Origin: Herbidospora galbida | Lineage (GTDB): Bacteria; Actinomycetota; Actinomycetes; Streptosporangiales; Streptosporangiaceae | Direction of reading: 5' to 3' | DNA length: 64,000 nt | NCBI RefSeq assembly: GCF_005233835.1 | Contig: NZ_SZQA01000034.1 | Location: forward strand, 1 to 64,000 | In this document: positions 8,611 to 17,676 of the stretch, in pieces | Position numbering within the stretch: the first letter of the stretch is position 1 | How the letters are laid out: the number at the start of each line of letters is the position of its first letter | Notes under the pieces: generated by a model | What the model was told of the DNA's origin: nothing | Seen by the model: only the letters and a program-made list of their open reading frames with translations | Databases searched by the model: none | Program-made: the position numbers and the translations under genes

Positions 8611-11478
8611 GTGGTGGTTGACCGGTTGCTGCTCGACGTCGACGACGGGCGGACGACTCTTTCCGCGGGGGAACCCGCCGCTTTCGCCTGCCCGCCCGGC
8701 CCGCCCGACCTCCAGTGGTACCTGGAGGACTACCGGCGCGTCCCCTACGGCGTCGGCGCCGCCCGGGGAGCCGAGGCCGCCGCCGGGCTCGCCGAATGGG
8801 GCGAGGCCCTGTTCGCGGCGGTCTTCACGACCGACGACCGGCGGGCGGCCTACGAGGCGGCGCGGGCCGCAGAGGGCCCGGTCGAGCTGGTCGTCCGGGG
8901 GCGCGACGACGACGTGCCGTGGGAGCTGCTGCGCGACCCCGAGCGCGGCCGGTACCTGGCCCTCGACCAGGTCGCGGTGGTCCGCGCCACGCCCGGAACC
9001 GACCCCGGCGAGCCTCTGCCGGTGCCCGGCGAACGGCTGCGGGTGCTCTCGGTGCTGTCCCGGGGAGATCACCCCATCGTCGCCCGCCCGCTGCTGGACC
9101 GGCTCGGCGGCGACGTCGACCTCGTCGTGCTGCGCCCGCCCACCGTGGCCCGGCTCCGCGAGGTCGTGGCCGGCTTCCACGTTGTCCACTTCGACGGCGG
9201 CGGCCTGCCGGGACCGGCCGGCGAGGTCGCCGAGGCGCTCAGGGCCGGCGACGTGCCGCTGGTGGTCGCCAACGCCTGCCCGCCCGAGACCGCGGCCGCG
9301 CTGGCCGAGACCGCCGGGTCGGTGGTGGCGCTGCCCTACCGGCTCGACGCGGCCGCCGCCGCCGACTTCCTGGCCTGCCTGTACGGCCGCCTGATCGCCG
9401 GCGACACCGTCACCGCCGCCGTCACGGCCGGCCGCGAACGCCTGGCCGAACGGCCCGACCGCCCGAGCCTGCGGGGGCCGCTGCGGCTGGACGACTGGCT
9501 GGTCCCCGTCCACCACCTCCGCCGCGACGCGCGCTTCCCCGAGCTGCTCGACCCCAAGGGCGACCCCGCCACGGCGAGGGAGACGTTCGTCGGCCGCGAC
9601 GACCTCTTCCACGACCTGGAGGAGCACCTCCACCACCGGCGGGCCGCGCTCCTGCACGGGCCGCCCGGGATCGGGAAGACCGACCTGGCCGAGGCGTTCG
9701 GCCGCTGGTGGGCCCGCACCGGCGGGGCCGACCCCGGCGGCGTGGTCCGGCACACCGCCTCCGGCCCCGACGGGGTCGTCGCCGCCCTCGGCCTGCCCCA
9801 CCTGGGCGCCGAGTTCGCCCGCGCCGACCGCGACCGGCGGCGCGACCTGGTGCGGCGGCTGCTCGGCGAACGGCGGCTGCTGCTGATCCTCGACGGGCTC
9901 GACACCCTCGACGACGACGGCCCCGCCGCCCTGCGCGACCTCGTGGCCGACGTCGCCGGATCGGCGCGCGGCGCGGTGCTGATCACCAGCCGCACGCCCG
10001 AGACCCGGCTCGGCGACCTGCCCCGGATCGAGGTGGCCGGGCTGAACGCCGAGGACGCCGTCGGCCACGCCGACCGGCTGCTCGCGTCGGTGCCCGGCGC
10101 GCCGCCGCGCCGCCAGCGGTGGCTCTTCTCCGACCTGATGGCGGCCCTGGCCGGGCACCCCCTCGCCATGCGGCTGACGCTGCCCCGGCTGGCCGACACC
10201 GAGCCCGAGGAACTGCTCGACGCCCTCCGCCACCGGGGGCTCGGCCGCGACCTGCTCGGCGCTGGCGTCCACCACGCCCTCACCTACCTGTCGGCCGACG
10301 AGCGGCGGCGGCTGGGCGCCGCGGCCCTGTTCCCCGGGGTGGTGATCACCGACGTCCTCGCCGTGCTGTCGCGGTTCTGGTCGGCCCCCGAATCCTTCCG
10401 CGGCCTCGGCCCGGCGGCCTGGCGCGCGGAGCTCGACCGCGCCGTCGCGACCGGGCTGCTCACCCGGGTGCGCGTCAGCACCGAGACCGCCCACGGCCTG
10501 GGCACCGGCCCGGCGATGGCCATGGCCCTCGGCATGTACGCCATCCACCCCGCCCTGCGCCCCCACCTGATCGAAGAGTGGCGGGCCGCCGGCCAGCGCA
10601 CGTTTGACCAGGAGTACGCCACCACCCGGTTCGCCCTCCTGGAGGCCACGGCCGAGTTCGCCGAACGGCTGCACCGGCAGCTCGGCGAGGGCGACGCCGA
10701 ACTGGCCGACCGCGTGCTTCGGGTCCAGTACGACAGCCTGGCCGGAGTGTTCGGCTCGGCCCTCGACGCCCGCCAGTGGCGGACCGCGCAGCGGATCGCG
10801 GCCGTGCTCACCGCGCGCTGGTCCGACGACCTCGACGAGGAGGGGCGGGAGTGGACCGCCCGGGGCCGCCGCGCCCTGGAGTTCGCCGGCGGCATCGCCC
10901 CGGCCCTCGACGGCCCGGCCGGGGAGCTGTGGTTCTCTCTAGTGGCCGGTGACGCCGAGCGCCACCTCGCCACCGGCCGCCTGGCCGAGGCGGGCGGCGC
11001 CTACCGCGACCTGCTCGCCGCGCTCCCGCAGCGGCCCGCCGGCGCGCAGCTGGCAGCGGTGCAGCACCAGCTCGGCCGGGTGGCGGAGGAGCGGGAGGAC
11101 TGGGACGAGGCCGAGGAGTGGTACCGCACCTCCCTGGCCACCGGCGAGGAGATCGACTACCGGCCGGTGACGGCCGGCAGCCGCCACGGGCTCGGCCGGG
11201 TGGCCTTCGAACGCGGGCGGCTCGACGAGGCCGACCGCTGGTTCCGCCGGTCGCTGGACGCCAACGGGCGTCTCGGCGACCGGCGGATGACGAGGGCCAC
11301 CTGCCGCCAGCTGGTCAGGGTCGCCGTGGCCCGGGGCGACGCGGAGGCCGCGCTCGACTGGCTCGTGCGCTGCGTCGCCCCGGCCGGGCCGGGCGAGATC
11401 GGCGACCGGTGGCGGGAGATCACCGGGGAGCCCCTCCCGCCGCTGGTCCGCGACCTCGTGGCCGAGGAGGGTGGCTGA
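8611..11478 (+). CDS. CHAT-like (His-lost) STAND NTPase with C-terminal TPRs
   Basis: A 955-aa cytoplasmic multidomain protein. Residues about 90-300 are CHAT (caspase-like) domain-like: the PWELLRDP...YLALDQ lead-in, HVVHFDGGG at 191-198 where active CHAT proteins have HF-x-GHG, and VVANAC with the nucleophile-position Cys at 223. The catalytic His is therefore Gly here. A STAND/NB-ARC-type NTPase follows: FVGRDDLF, Walker A GPPGIGKT at 350-357, Walker B LLLILDGLD at about 424-432, and a VLITSRT sensor. The C-terminus carries about three TPR-like repeats (LGRVAEEREDWDEAEEWY, LGRVAFERGRLDEADRWF). GTG 8611 is chosen because of GGAG/GGGGAG just upstream; GTG 8548 is possible but overlaps the previous gene. 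The stop falls 1 nt before the end of the convergent binding-protein gene. Confidence 0.8.
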   Translation: MVVDRLLLDVDDGRTTLSAGEPAAFACPPGPPDLQWYLEDYRRVPYGVGAARGAEAAAGLAEWGEALFAAVFTTDDRRAAYEAARAAEGPVELVVRGRDDDVPWELLRDPERGRYLALDQVAVVRATPGTDPGEPLPVPGERLRVLSVLSRGDHPIVARPLLDRLGGDVDLVVLRPPTVARLREVVAGFHVVHFDGGGLPGPAGEVAEALRAGDVPLVVANACPPETAAALAETAGSVVALPYRLDAAAAADFLACLYGRLIAGDTVTAAVTAGRERLAERPDRPSLRGPLRLDDWLVPVHHLRRDARFPELLDPKGDPATARETFVGRDDLFHDLEEHLHHRRAALLHGPPGIGKTDLAEAFGRWWARTGGADPGGVVRHTASGPDGVVAALGLPHLGAEFARADRDRRRDLVRRLLGERRLLLILDGLDTLDDDGPAALRDLVADVAGSARGAVLITSRTPETRLGDLPRIEVAGLNAEDAVGHADRLLASVPGAPPRRQRWLFSDLMAALAGHPLAMRLTLPRLADTEPEELLDALRHRGLGRDLLGAGVHHALTYLSADERRRLGAAALFPGVVITDVLAVLSRFWSAPESFRGLGPAAWRAELDRAVATGLLTRVRVSTETAHGLGTGPAMAMALGMYAIHPALRPHLIEEWRAAGQRTFDQEYATTRFALLEATAEFAERLHRQLGEGDAELADRVLRVQYDSLAGVFGSALDARQWRTAQRIAAVLTARWSDDLDEEGREWTARGRRALEFAGGIAPALDGPAGELWFSLVAGDAERHLATGRLAEAGGAYRDLLAALPQRPAGAQLAAVQHQLGRVAEEREDWDEAEEWYRTSLATGEEIDYRPVTAGSRHGLGRVAFERGRLDEADRWFRRSLDANGRLGDRRMTRATCRQLVRVAVARGDAEAALDWLVRCVAPAGPGEIGDRWREITGEPLPPLVRDLVAEEGG

Positions 11479-11479
11479 C

Positions 11480-12751
11480 CTACGCGGGCGGCGGGACCTG
11501 GTACTCCTTGGCCAGGTCGGAGATCGCGTGCTCCTTGAAGATCACCGATCCGCCGATCGCGGCCTTGTCGGGCTTCACGATGTACGTCGACAGCGACGCC
11601 GGCTTGTCGTACACGGAGAAGTCCATCGGCGTGCCGCCGAAGCCGCCCTCCCAGGCGTTCTGCGCCCGGTGGGCCTTGATGATGCCCTCGCGGCTCAGGT
11701 CCTTGGCCGCGCAGGCGGCCTTCAGGGCGTCGCCGATGATGACGGCCTGCGTGTAGCCGGAGGCCACGCCGCTGTCGAGGGGCTCACCGGGGAACTTCGC
11801 CTCGTAGTCGGTGATGAGCTTCTGGTAGACCGGCAGCGGCGCGGAGATCGGCGCGCCGGCCGTGGCCACGTAGTAGTCCTTGAGCAGCGCGGGCGCGGCG
11901 GGGGTGTCCAGGAGCAGCGGGCTGTAGGCCGAGTTGCTGCCGACGAAGGGCACGTCGAGGCCGGAGGCGAGCGCCACGCCGACCAGCGAGGCGGCCTGGC
12001 GGGGGCCGACCGAGACCAGGATCGCGTTCACGCCGGCCTTCTTGAAGGCGGTCGCCTGCGCCGTCATGTCCTGGTCGGTGGCCTTGATCTTCTGCTCGAC
12101 CAGTTCGAGGCCGACCTTCTCGGAGGCGAACTTCGAGCCGTTGAGGGCGCTCTCGCCGTAGTCGCCCTCGAAGTACAGGTGCCCGATCTTGTCGCCGGAC
12201 TTGATGCCCTTCTCCTTCGTCAGGAAGTCGACGGCGTTGATCATGTCGACGTCGTAGGTCGTGCCGGTGACCTGGATCGCGTCGCTGCCGAGCAGGCTGG
12301 TCGCCCAGGCGTTCGGGAGCGTGAGGATCTTGTCGGCGGTGATCTTCTCCTTCAGCGCCGTCACCATCGGCGACCCGATGAACTGCGGGATCGCGGCGGT
12401 GCGCGGCGCGACCTCCGCGTAGGCCGCCATCGCCTTCTGGACGTCGTAGCCGTGGTCGCGCACCACCGTCTCGATGGTCCGCCCGCAGACGCCCCCGGCG
12501 GCGTTGAGCTGCTCGAAGTACATCTGCTGGGCCTGCGTGACGCTCTTGCCGAGCGAGGCGTACGGCCCGGTCAGGTCGGTCAGCAGGCTCAGGGTGATCG
12601 TCGTCTCGGTCACACCCGGTCCGGTCTTCACGCCGTCGCCGCCCGTCGCGGTGGCCGGGGCCGCCCCGCCGGTGGCCTTGTCGCTGGCGCAGGCCGACAC
12701 GGCGAGCGCCAGGGCCGCGATGACGATCGCGACCTTCCTGTCAGGGGACAT
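11480..12751 (-). CDS. Liv-type ABC transporter substrate-binding lipoprotein (second system)
   Basis: A 423-aa type I binding protein with lipoprotein signal VAIVIAALALAVSAC (lipobox AVSAC, Cys21), then a Thr/Gly-rich linker and the family start ITLSLLTDLTGPYASLG. VCGRTIETVVRDHGYD and FLTKEKGIKSGDKIGHLYFEGDYG follow the HAAT binding-protein pattern. It is the last gene of the - strand liv operon, and its start overlaps the livM end by 11 nt. It is clearly diverged from the 7044 binding protein, so the two transporters probably take different ligands. Confidence 0.92.
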   Translation of the reverse strand: MSPDRKVAIVIAALALAVSACASDKATGGAAPATATGGDGVKTGPGVTETTITLSLLTDLTGPYASLGKSVTQAQQMYFEQLNAAGGVCGRTIETVVRDHGYDVQKAMAAYAEVAPRTAAIPQFIGSPMVTALKEKITADKILTLPNAWATSLLGSDAIQVTGTTYDVDMINAVDFLTKEKGIKSGDKIGHLYFEGDYGESALNGSKFASEKVGLELVEQKIKATDQDMTAQATAFKKAGVNAILVSVGPRQAASLVGVALASGLDVPFVGSNSAYSPLLLDTPAAPALLKDYYVATAGAPISAPLPVYQKLITDYEAKFPGEPLDSGVASGYTQAVIIGDALKAACAAKDLSREGIIKAHRAQNAWEGGFGGTPMDFSVYDKPASLSTYIVKPDKAAIGGSVIFKEHAISDLAKEYQVPPPA

Positions 12752-13841
12752 GCGGACTCCTGGTTTCTGGTGAGGGGGAGGGTGGGGAGAGGGGCAGCCG
12801 CAGGCGCGGCGGTCTCAGGCGGATCTTCTTGATCAGCCCGAGGAGGCCGCCCGGCAGGAAGAGCACGACCGTCACGACGGCCGCGCCGTAGAGGATGCGG
12901 GCGGCCTCGGCAGGGGAGACGCCCCCCGGCGTCCCCGGAGCGGCCACCAGCGGGATCGAGTCGCTGTACTTCGTGAGCAGTTGCGGCAGCAGGGAGACGA
13001 ACAGCGCGCCGACGACCGCGCCGCCGACCGAGCCCAGGCCACCGATGACGATCATGGCCAGGTAGTCGAGGGACAGCAGCACGCCGAAGTACTCGGGCAC
13101 CGTCCGCTGGAAGACCAGCGCCAGCAGGACGCCGGCGAGGCCGCCGTACATGCTGGAGAGCACGAAGACCCCGGCCCGGTAGCGCGCGACCGGCACCCCC
13201 ATCACGCCGGCCGCGATCTCGTGGTCGCGGATGGTGTTCATGGCCCGGCCGGGCCGGCCCTTCAGGACGCCCTGGGCGAAGACCATCGACAGCGCCACCA
13301 GGACGAGCCCGAGGAACCACAGGCGTTCCAGGGTCCCGAACGGCACCTGCAGGACGATGAGCTCCGGGGTGTCGCCGAAGGAGAACCCGAACAGGTTGAG
13401 CTCCGGCACCGCCCGGCCGTTGAAGCCGCCGGTCAGGTGCTCGGCGTTGAACAGGACGTGCTGGCCCCCGAAGATCAGCGCGAACGTGGCGATGCCCAGG
13501 TAGGCACCTTTCAGCCGCCCCGCGATGGGGCTGAACAGCCCGCCCGCCACGCCCGCGACGACGACCGCCAGCACGGCCGCGACCCCGGTCGGCAGGCCCA
13601 GCCCGCTCAGCCGGGCGGTCGGCTCGGCGGAGAAGAACACGTACGAGTAGGCCCCCACCGCGAGGAAGAACGCGTGGCCCATCGAGAGCTGGCCGGTCGC
13701 TCCGGTGAGCAGGTTGATGCCGATCGCGCCGATGGCCGCCGACATCGCGAACAGCCCGGTCTGCAGCCAGAACCCGTCGAGGTAGAACGGCACCAGGCAC
13801 AGCACCGCCGCGACGCCGGTCCAGGCGAGATACCTATACAC
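12741..13841 (-). CDS. livM: Branched-chain amino acid-type ABC transporter permease LivM (second system)
   Basis: A 366-aa membrane protein. The N-terminal segments are followed by INLLTGATGQLSMGHAFFLAVGAY (LivM signature) and the cytoplasmic coupling loop MNTIRDHEIAAGVMGV. The C-terminus is Pro/Arg-rich and cytosolic. The start overlaps the livH end by 8 nt and the end overlaps the binding-protein start, so translation is coupled throughout. Confidence 0.92.
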   Translation of the reverse strand: MYRYLAWTGVAAVLCLVPFYLDGFWLQTGLFAMSAAIGAIGINLLTGATGQLSMGHAFFLAVGAYSYVFFSAEPTARLSGLGLPTGVAAVLAVVVAGVAGGLFSPIAGRLKGAYLGIATFALIFGGQHVLFNAEHLTGGFNGRAVPELNLFGFSFGDTPELIVLQVPFGTLERLWFLGLVLVALSMVFAQGVLKGRPGRAMNTIRDHEIAAGVMGVPVARYRAGVFVLSSMYGGLAGVLLALVFQRTVPEYFGVLLSLDYLAMIVIGGLGSVGGAVVGALFVSLLPQLLTKYSDSIPLVAAPGTPGGVSPAEAARILYGAAVVTVVLFLPGGLLGLIKKIRLRPPRLRLPLSPPSPSPETRSPHVP

Positions 13842-14724
13842 GGGCCAGCTCCTTCGTCCCGAACAGCCCGGCGGGCCGGATGAGCAGGATGACGAGCATC
13901 ACCAGGAACGGCGCCACGTCGCCGATGCCGCGGCCGAGGAAGGCCATGTCGTTCTGGTAGCCGCTCATCATCGACTCGGTCACGCCGATGATCAGGCCGC
14001 CGACCAGCGCCCCCGTGGTCGAGTCGAGCCCGCCGAGTATCGCGGCCGGGAACGCTTTCAGCGCCACCAGCGAGGTGCTGCGGTCGAGCCCGGGGGTGGG
14101 GAAGACGCACAGGAACAGCGCGGCCACGGCGGCCAGGCCGCCCGCCACCGCCCAGGCGCTCATCGACACCCGGCCGAGCCGCACCCCCATCAGGGCGGCG
14201 GTCTCGGCGTCCTCGGCGGCGGCGCGCATCGCGACGCCCCAGCCGGTGTACTTGAACGCCAGCAGGAACGCGGTGATCAGCGCCGCCGCCGTCACGAGCG
14301 CCACGATCCGGGTCTCGGCCAGTGTCACCCCGCCGAACTGGACCACCTGGCTGCCCCACGGGTCGCCCATGGCCAGCACGTCGGTGCCGATCTGCCGGGT
14401 CAGCTCGGTCGTGATCACGATGTCGACGCCGATCGTGACGATCGCGAGCACGCTGTGCGAGGCCACGTTCGCCCGGCGGATCACCAGGAACTCGATGGCC
14501 GCGGCGACCAGCGCCGCCGCCGCGACGCCGATCAGCAGCGCCGCCCAGAAGCCCACCAGGGGCCACAGCCGCGCCACCAGGTAGCCGCCCGCCAGCAGCA
14601 GCGAGGCGTGCGCGAAGTTCACCACCTCGGTGGCCTTGAAGATGATGACGAAGCCGAGCGCGATCAGCGCGTACACGGCTCCGATGGAGATCCCGTTGAC
14701 GAGCAGCTCCACGAACGTGGTCAC
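13834..14724 (-). CDS. livH: Branched-chain amino acid-type ABC transporter permease LivH (second system)
   Basis: A 296-aa permease with LivH hallmarks GISIGAVYALIALGFVIIF and VVNFAHASLLLAGGY, and the loop GVAMRAAAEDAETAALMGV. I chose GTG at 14724 because it overlaps the livG stop at 14721 as GTGA and has GGAGGG just upstream. The sequence upstream of it in this frame is the antisense shadow of livG. Confidence 0.92.
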   Translation of the reverse strand: MTTFVELLVNGISIGAVYALIALGFVIIFKATEVVNFAHASLLLAGGYLVARLWPLVGFWAALLIGVAAAALVAAAIEFLVIRRANVASHSVLAIVTIGVDIVITTELTRQIGTDVLAMGDPWGSQVVQFGGVTLAETRIVALVTAAALITAFLLAFKYTGWGVAMRAAAEDAETAALMGVRLGRVSMSAWAVAGGLAAVAALFLCVFPTPGLDRSTSLVALKAFPAAILGGLDSTTGALVGGLIIGVTESMMSGYQNDMAFLGRGIGDVAPFLVMLVILLIRPAGLFGTKELARV

Positions 14725-15515
14725 GTGCCCTCCGTCCCGAGGTAGGCGCCGATGACCGCGGGGTCGGCCTGCACCTCGGCAGGGGTTCCGTCGGCGATGC
14801 GTCGGCCGAAGTCCAGGACGGTCACCCGGTCGGCCAGCCGCATGACCATGCCCATGTCGTGCTCGACCAGCACGATCGAGATGCCGAGGCTGTCGCGCAC
14901 CGAGAGGATGAGCTCGGCCATCTCCTGGCGTTCGCCGCTGTTCATCCCGGCCACCGGCTCGTCCAGCAGCAGCAGCCGGGGTTCCATGCACAGGGCGCGG
15001 GCCAGCTCCACCCGCTTCTGTACGCCGTAGGGCAGCAGCCCCACCGGGAACGCGAGCTTGCCGGTCAGCCCGACGAACTCGGCGATCTCCTCGACGCGTG
15101 CGACGTGCCTTCGCTGTTCCCGCCGGGCGTGCGGCAGCCGCAGCCCGGCCGAGACGAACCCCGACGACGTCAGCCGATGACGGCCCAGCAGCAGGTTGTC
15201 GTGGACGGGCAGCCGGGGCGACAGCGCGATGTTCTGGAACGTGCGGGCCACGCCCAGCGCCGCGATCCGGTGCGGCCTGAGCGCGGTGAGCTCGGCGTCG
15301 CCGAACCTGACCGACCCCGAGGTCGCCTTGTAGACCCCCGACAGCACGTTGAAGCACGTCGACTTGCCGGCTCCGTTGGGCCCGATGACGGCGTGCACGG
15401 TCCCCGGGGCCACGGTGAAGCTCACCGCGTCGAGGGCGGTGAGGCCGGCGAACCGCACGGTCACGTCGCGGACTTCGAGCGGTTCCATACCGTCCGGTTG
15501 GTATGCCGTAGTCAT
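14721..15515 (-). CDS. livG: Branched-chain amino acid-type ABC transporter ATP-binding protein LivG (second system)
   Basis: A 264-aa ATPase with Walker A GPNGAGKS and a Cys in the following TCFNVLSG. The LivG-type signature LPYGVQKRVELARALC, Walker B LLLLDEPVAGM and VLVEHDMGMVM complete the set. The stop overlaps the livH GTG start. It lies immediately downstream of livF, 1 nt apart. Confidence 0.93.
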   Translation of the reverse strand: MTTAYQPDGMEPLEVRDVTVRFAGLTALDAVSFTVAPGTVHAVIGPNGAGKSTCFNVLSGVYKATSGSVRFGDAELTALRPHRIAALGVARTFQNIALSPRLPVHDNLLLGRHRLTSSGFVSAGLRLPHARREQRRHVARVEEIAEFVGLTGKLAFPVGLLPYGVQKRVELARALCMEPRLLLLDEPVAGMNSGERQEMAELILSVRDSLGISIVLVEHDMGMVMRLADRVTVLDFGRRIADGTPAEVQADPAVIGAYLGTEGT

Positions 15516-15516
15516 G

Positions 15517-16287
15517 CTACGACCACCTCGACAGGGTGCGTGTCTCGAGCGTGCCCTCCACGGCGTCGGCGACGCCGAGGTAGCGGCGGCGCACCTCGTC
15601 GCTGGCCCGCAGTTCGGCGGCGGTGCCCTCCAGGGCGACCTCGCCGACCTCCAGGACGTAGGCGTGCGACGCCAGCGACAGGGCCATCGCCACGTTCTGC
15701 TCCACGAGCAGGACCGAGGTGCCCAAACTGTTGATCTCCTTGATCGTCTCGGTGATGCGGGCCGCCATCAGGGGGGCCAGCCCCAGGGTCGGTTCGTCGA
15801 GCAGCAGCGTCGTCGGCCCGGCCATCAGCGCCCGCCCGATCGCGAGCATCTGCTGCTCGCCGCCCGACAGCAGCCCGGCCCGTTGACGTGCCCGTTCCTT
15901 CAGCACGGGGAAGAGGTCGACCACCTGCTCGTGCGCCTTGGCGTACGCGCGGCGCGACCGTCCCAGGCCGCCCGCCCGCAGGTTCTCATCCACCGTCATC
16001 CGGGCGAACACCCGGCGTCCCTCGGGCACCTGCACGACCCCGCGGCCCACCACTGAGGCGGCGTCGAGCCCGGTCAGCCGCTGGTCGCCCAGGGTCACGG
16101 CGCCCTGGCAGCTGCCGCGGTGGAAGCGGAGCGTCCCGGAGATCGCCCGGAGCAGGGTCGACTTGCCCGCGCCGTTCGCGCCGAGCACGGCGACGATCGA
16201 CCCGGACGGCACCCGCATGGACACCCCGCGCAGCGCCCGAACCGGCCCGTAGCCCACCACCAGATCGCTGACAGCGAGATCGGCCAT
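15517..16287 (-). CDS. livF: Branched-chain amino acid-type ABC transporter ATP-binding protein LivF (second system)
   Basis: A 256-aa ATPase: Walker A GANGAGKS, a Q-loop region with VPEGRRVFARMTVDENL, signature LLSGGEQQMLAIGRAL and Walker B LLLDEPTLGL. ATG 16287 is preceded by GGAGG at the proper distance and starts the family-like MADLAVSDLVVGYG. It is the first gene of the - strand liv operon, so gene order here is F-G-H-M-binding protein, whereas the first operon is G-F-H-M-binding protein. The divergent PucR regulator lies 188 nt upstream. Confidence 0.93.
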   Translation of the reverse strand: MADLAVSDLVVGYGPVRALRGVSMRVPSGSIVAVLGANGAGKSTLLRAISGTLRFHRGSCQGAVTLGDQRLTGLDAASVVGRGVVQVPEGRRVFARMTVDENLRAGGLGRSRRAYAKAHEQVVDLFPVLKERARQRAGLLSGGEQQMLAIGRALMAGPTTLLLDEPTLGLAPLMAARITETIKEINSLGTSVLLVEQNVAMALSLASHAYVLEVGEVALEGTAAELRASDEVRRRYLGVADAVEGTLETRTLSRWS

Positions 16288-16396
16288 GACGTGATTCCTC
16301 CAAGAGCATTGGTGCTGCACACCAAACCCCGCGCTCGCACGGCCGTCCAGAGCGTGCGGTGAAGTCGCGACCCCTGCCCACTCATGACGGGACCCG

Positions 16397-16414
16397 GTTG
16401 TGCAACCGCACAAC
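16397..16414. promoter_or_regulatory. Inverted repeat in the livF/PucR divergent intergenic region
   Basis: GTTGTGC and GCACAAC form a perfect 7-bp inverted repeat around a 4-nt spacer. A second perfect palindrome, GTTCCGGAAC, lies at 16443-16452, just before the regulator start. Either could be an operator for the PucR-type protein or part of the liv promoter. The assignment is inference. Confidence 0.4.
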
Positions 16415-16475
16415 GGCGTGTCACGAAACGAAACCGAACCTTGTTCCGGAACGGGCCGGGTGGCAGGTTGGGGAG

Positions 16476-17675
16476 ATGCGCTCCCTGACGCAGTCCAACC
16501 ATGACGCGGAGGTCCGTGAGCTGCTGCGCGGCGCGGCCGGGGCCCTCCTGGCCCGGCTGCCCGAGCTGACCGACGAACTGGTGACGCGGGTCCGCGGCGG
16601 CGACGAGGCCTACTGCACGTTCGTGCCCGCCGACGACCACTGGCAGAGCACCCGCGAGGGCCTGCGGATCGGCATCACCACGATCCTCCAGGACCGGCAC
16701 GAGCGCCGCGACCTGCCGTTCACCGAGTCGATGGCCCGCCGCCGGGCCGAGCAGGGCCTGCCGGTCGACTCCCTGATGCGCATGTACCGGCTGGCCGCCC
16801 AGGTGATGTGGTCGGCCATCGTCGACTACGTCGAGCGCGAGCAGCCCGGCCGCATCGGCGTGCTGGTCAGGGTGGCCACCCACGTCTGGCACGCCATCGA
16901 CCGGCAGGCGCTGGTCGCCGGCAACACCTACCGGAGAAGGGAGCAGGAGCTGCTCGGCCGCAACCACGAACGCGTGAACGCGTTGCTCGACGCCCTCCTC
17001 GACGGCACCGCCGACGCCGGCGTGGTGCGCGGCGCCTCGGCCGCGCTCGACCTGCCCGAACGGGCCCGCTTCGCGGTCGTGACCGTGCGCTTCCCGATCC
17101 GCCACGACCACGAGGGGATGCGGCTGCCCGAGAAGATCGGCCAGATGCGCTTCATGTGGCGGATGCGGACCGGCCACGAGGTCGGCGTGGTCGCCCTGGG
17201 CGACGCCTCGCTCGACGACCTGACCGAGGGGCTGCGCCTGGTGGTCAGCGGCGTGGCCGGGGTGAGCCCGGTGGTGGAGAGCCTGGTCGACCTCGGCGAC
17301 GCCCACCGCCTGGCCGAACTCGCGATGCGCACCTGCGCCGACGCTGGCCCCGAGATCGCCCGCCTCGACCAGCGGCTCGCCACCGTGCTGGTCATCTGCC
17401 AGCCCGAGCTGTCGGGCCACCTGGTCGGGGGAGTGCTGGGGCCGCTGCTGGCGCTGGAGGGCCCCGACCGCGACGTGCTGCTGACGACGCTGGAGACCTG
17501 GCTGCTGTGCGAAGGCTCGGCCGCCCGCGCGGCCGGACGCCTCTACTGCCACCGCAACACGATCATCAACCGGATCCGCCGCATCGAGCAGCTCACCGGC
17601 CGTTCCCTGTCGCGCCCGCGCGACATCGTCGACCTCACCCTCGCCTTGGACGCCGTCCGCCTCTTACCCCTCTGA
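16476..17675 (+). CDS. PucR/CdaR-family transcriptional regulator
   Basis: A 399-aa regulator. The N-terminal half is an all-helical RsbT/PucR-style sensor (about residues 1-170: LPELTDELVTRVR, ESMARRRAEQGLPVDSLMRMYR). A GGDEF-like degenerate middle follows, and the last about 60 residues form a PucR-type HTH (CEGSAARAAGRLYCHRNTIINRIRRIEQLTG). ATG 16476 is chosen for family fit; GGGGAG directly abuts the start, so the Shine-Dalgarno spacing is poor. It is transcribed away from the second liv operon and is the obvious candidate regulator of it. Confidence 0.85.
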   Translation: MRSLTQSNHDAEVRELLRGAAGALLARLPELTDELVTRVRGGDEAYCTFVPADDHWQSTREGLRIGITTILQDRHERRDLPFTESMARRRAEQGLPVDSLMRMYRLAAQVMWSAIVDYVEREQPGRIGVLVRVATHVWHAIDRQALVAGNTYRRREQELLGRNHERVNALLDALLDGTADAGVVRGASAALDLPERARFAVVTVRFPIRHDHEGMRLPEKIGQMRFMWRMRTGHEVGVVALGDASLDDLTEGLRLVVSGVAGVSPVVESLVDLGDAHRLAELAMRTCADAGPEIARLDQRLATVLVICQPELSGHLVGGVLGPLLALEGPDRDVLLTTLETWLLCEGSAARAAGRLYCHRNTIINRIRRIEQLTGRSLSRPRDIVDLTLALDAVRLLPL

Positions 17676-17676
17676 T

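Noticed and set aside
8470-10674. 734-codon frame antisense to the CHAT-STAND gene
   Set aside because: No motif and Gly/Arg/Val-biased composition; the + strand frame has intact Walker motifs and TPRs.
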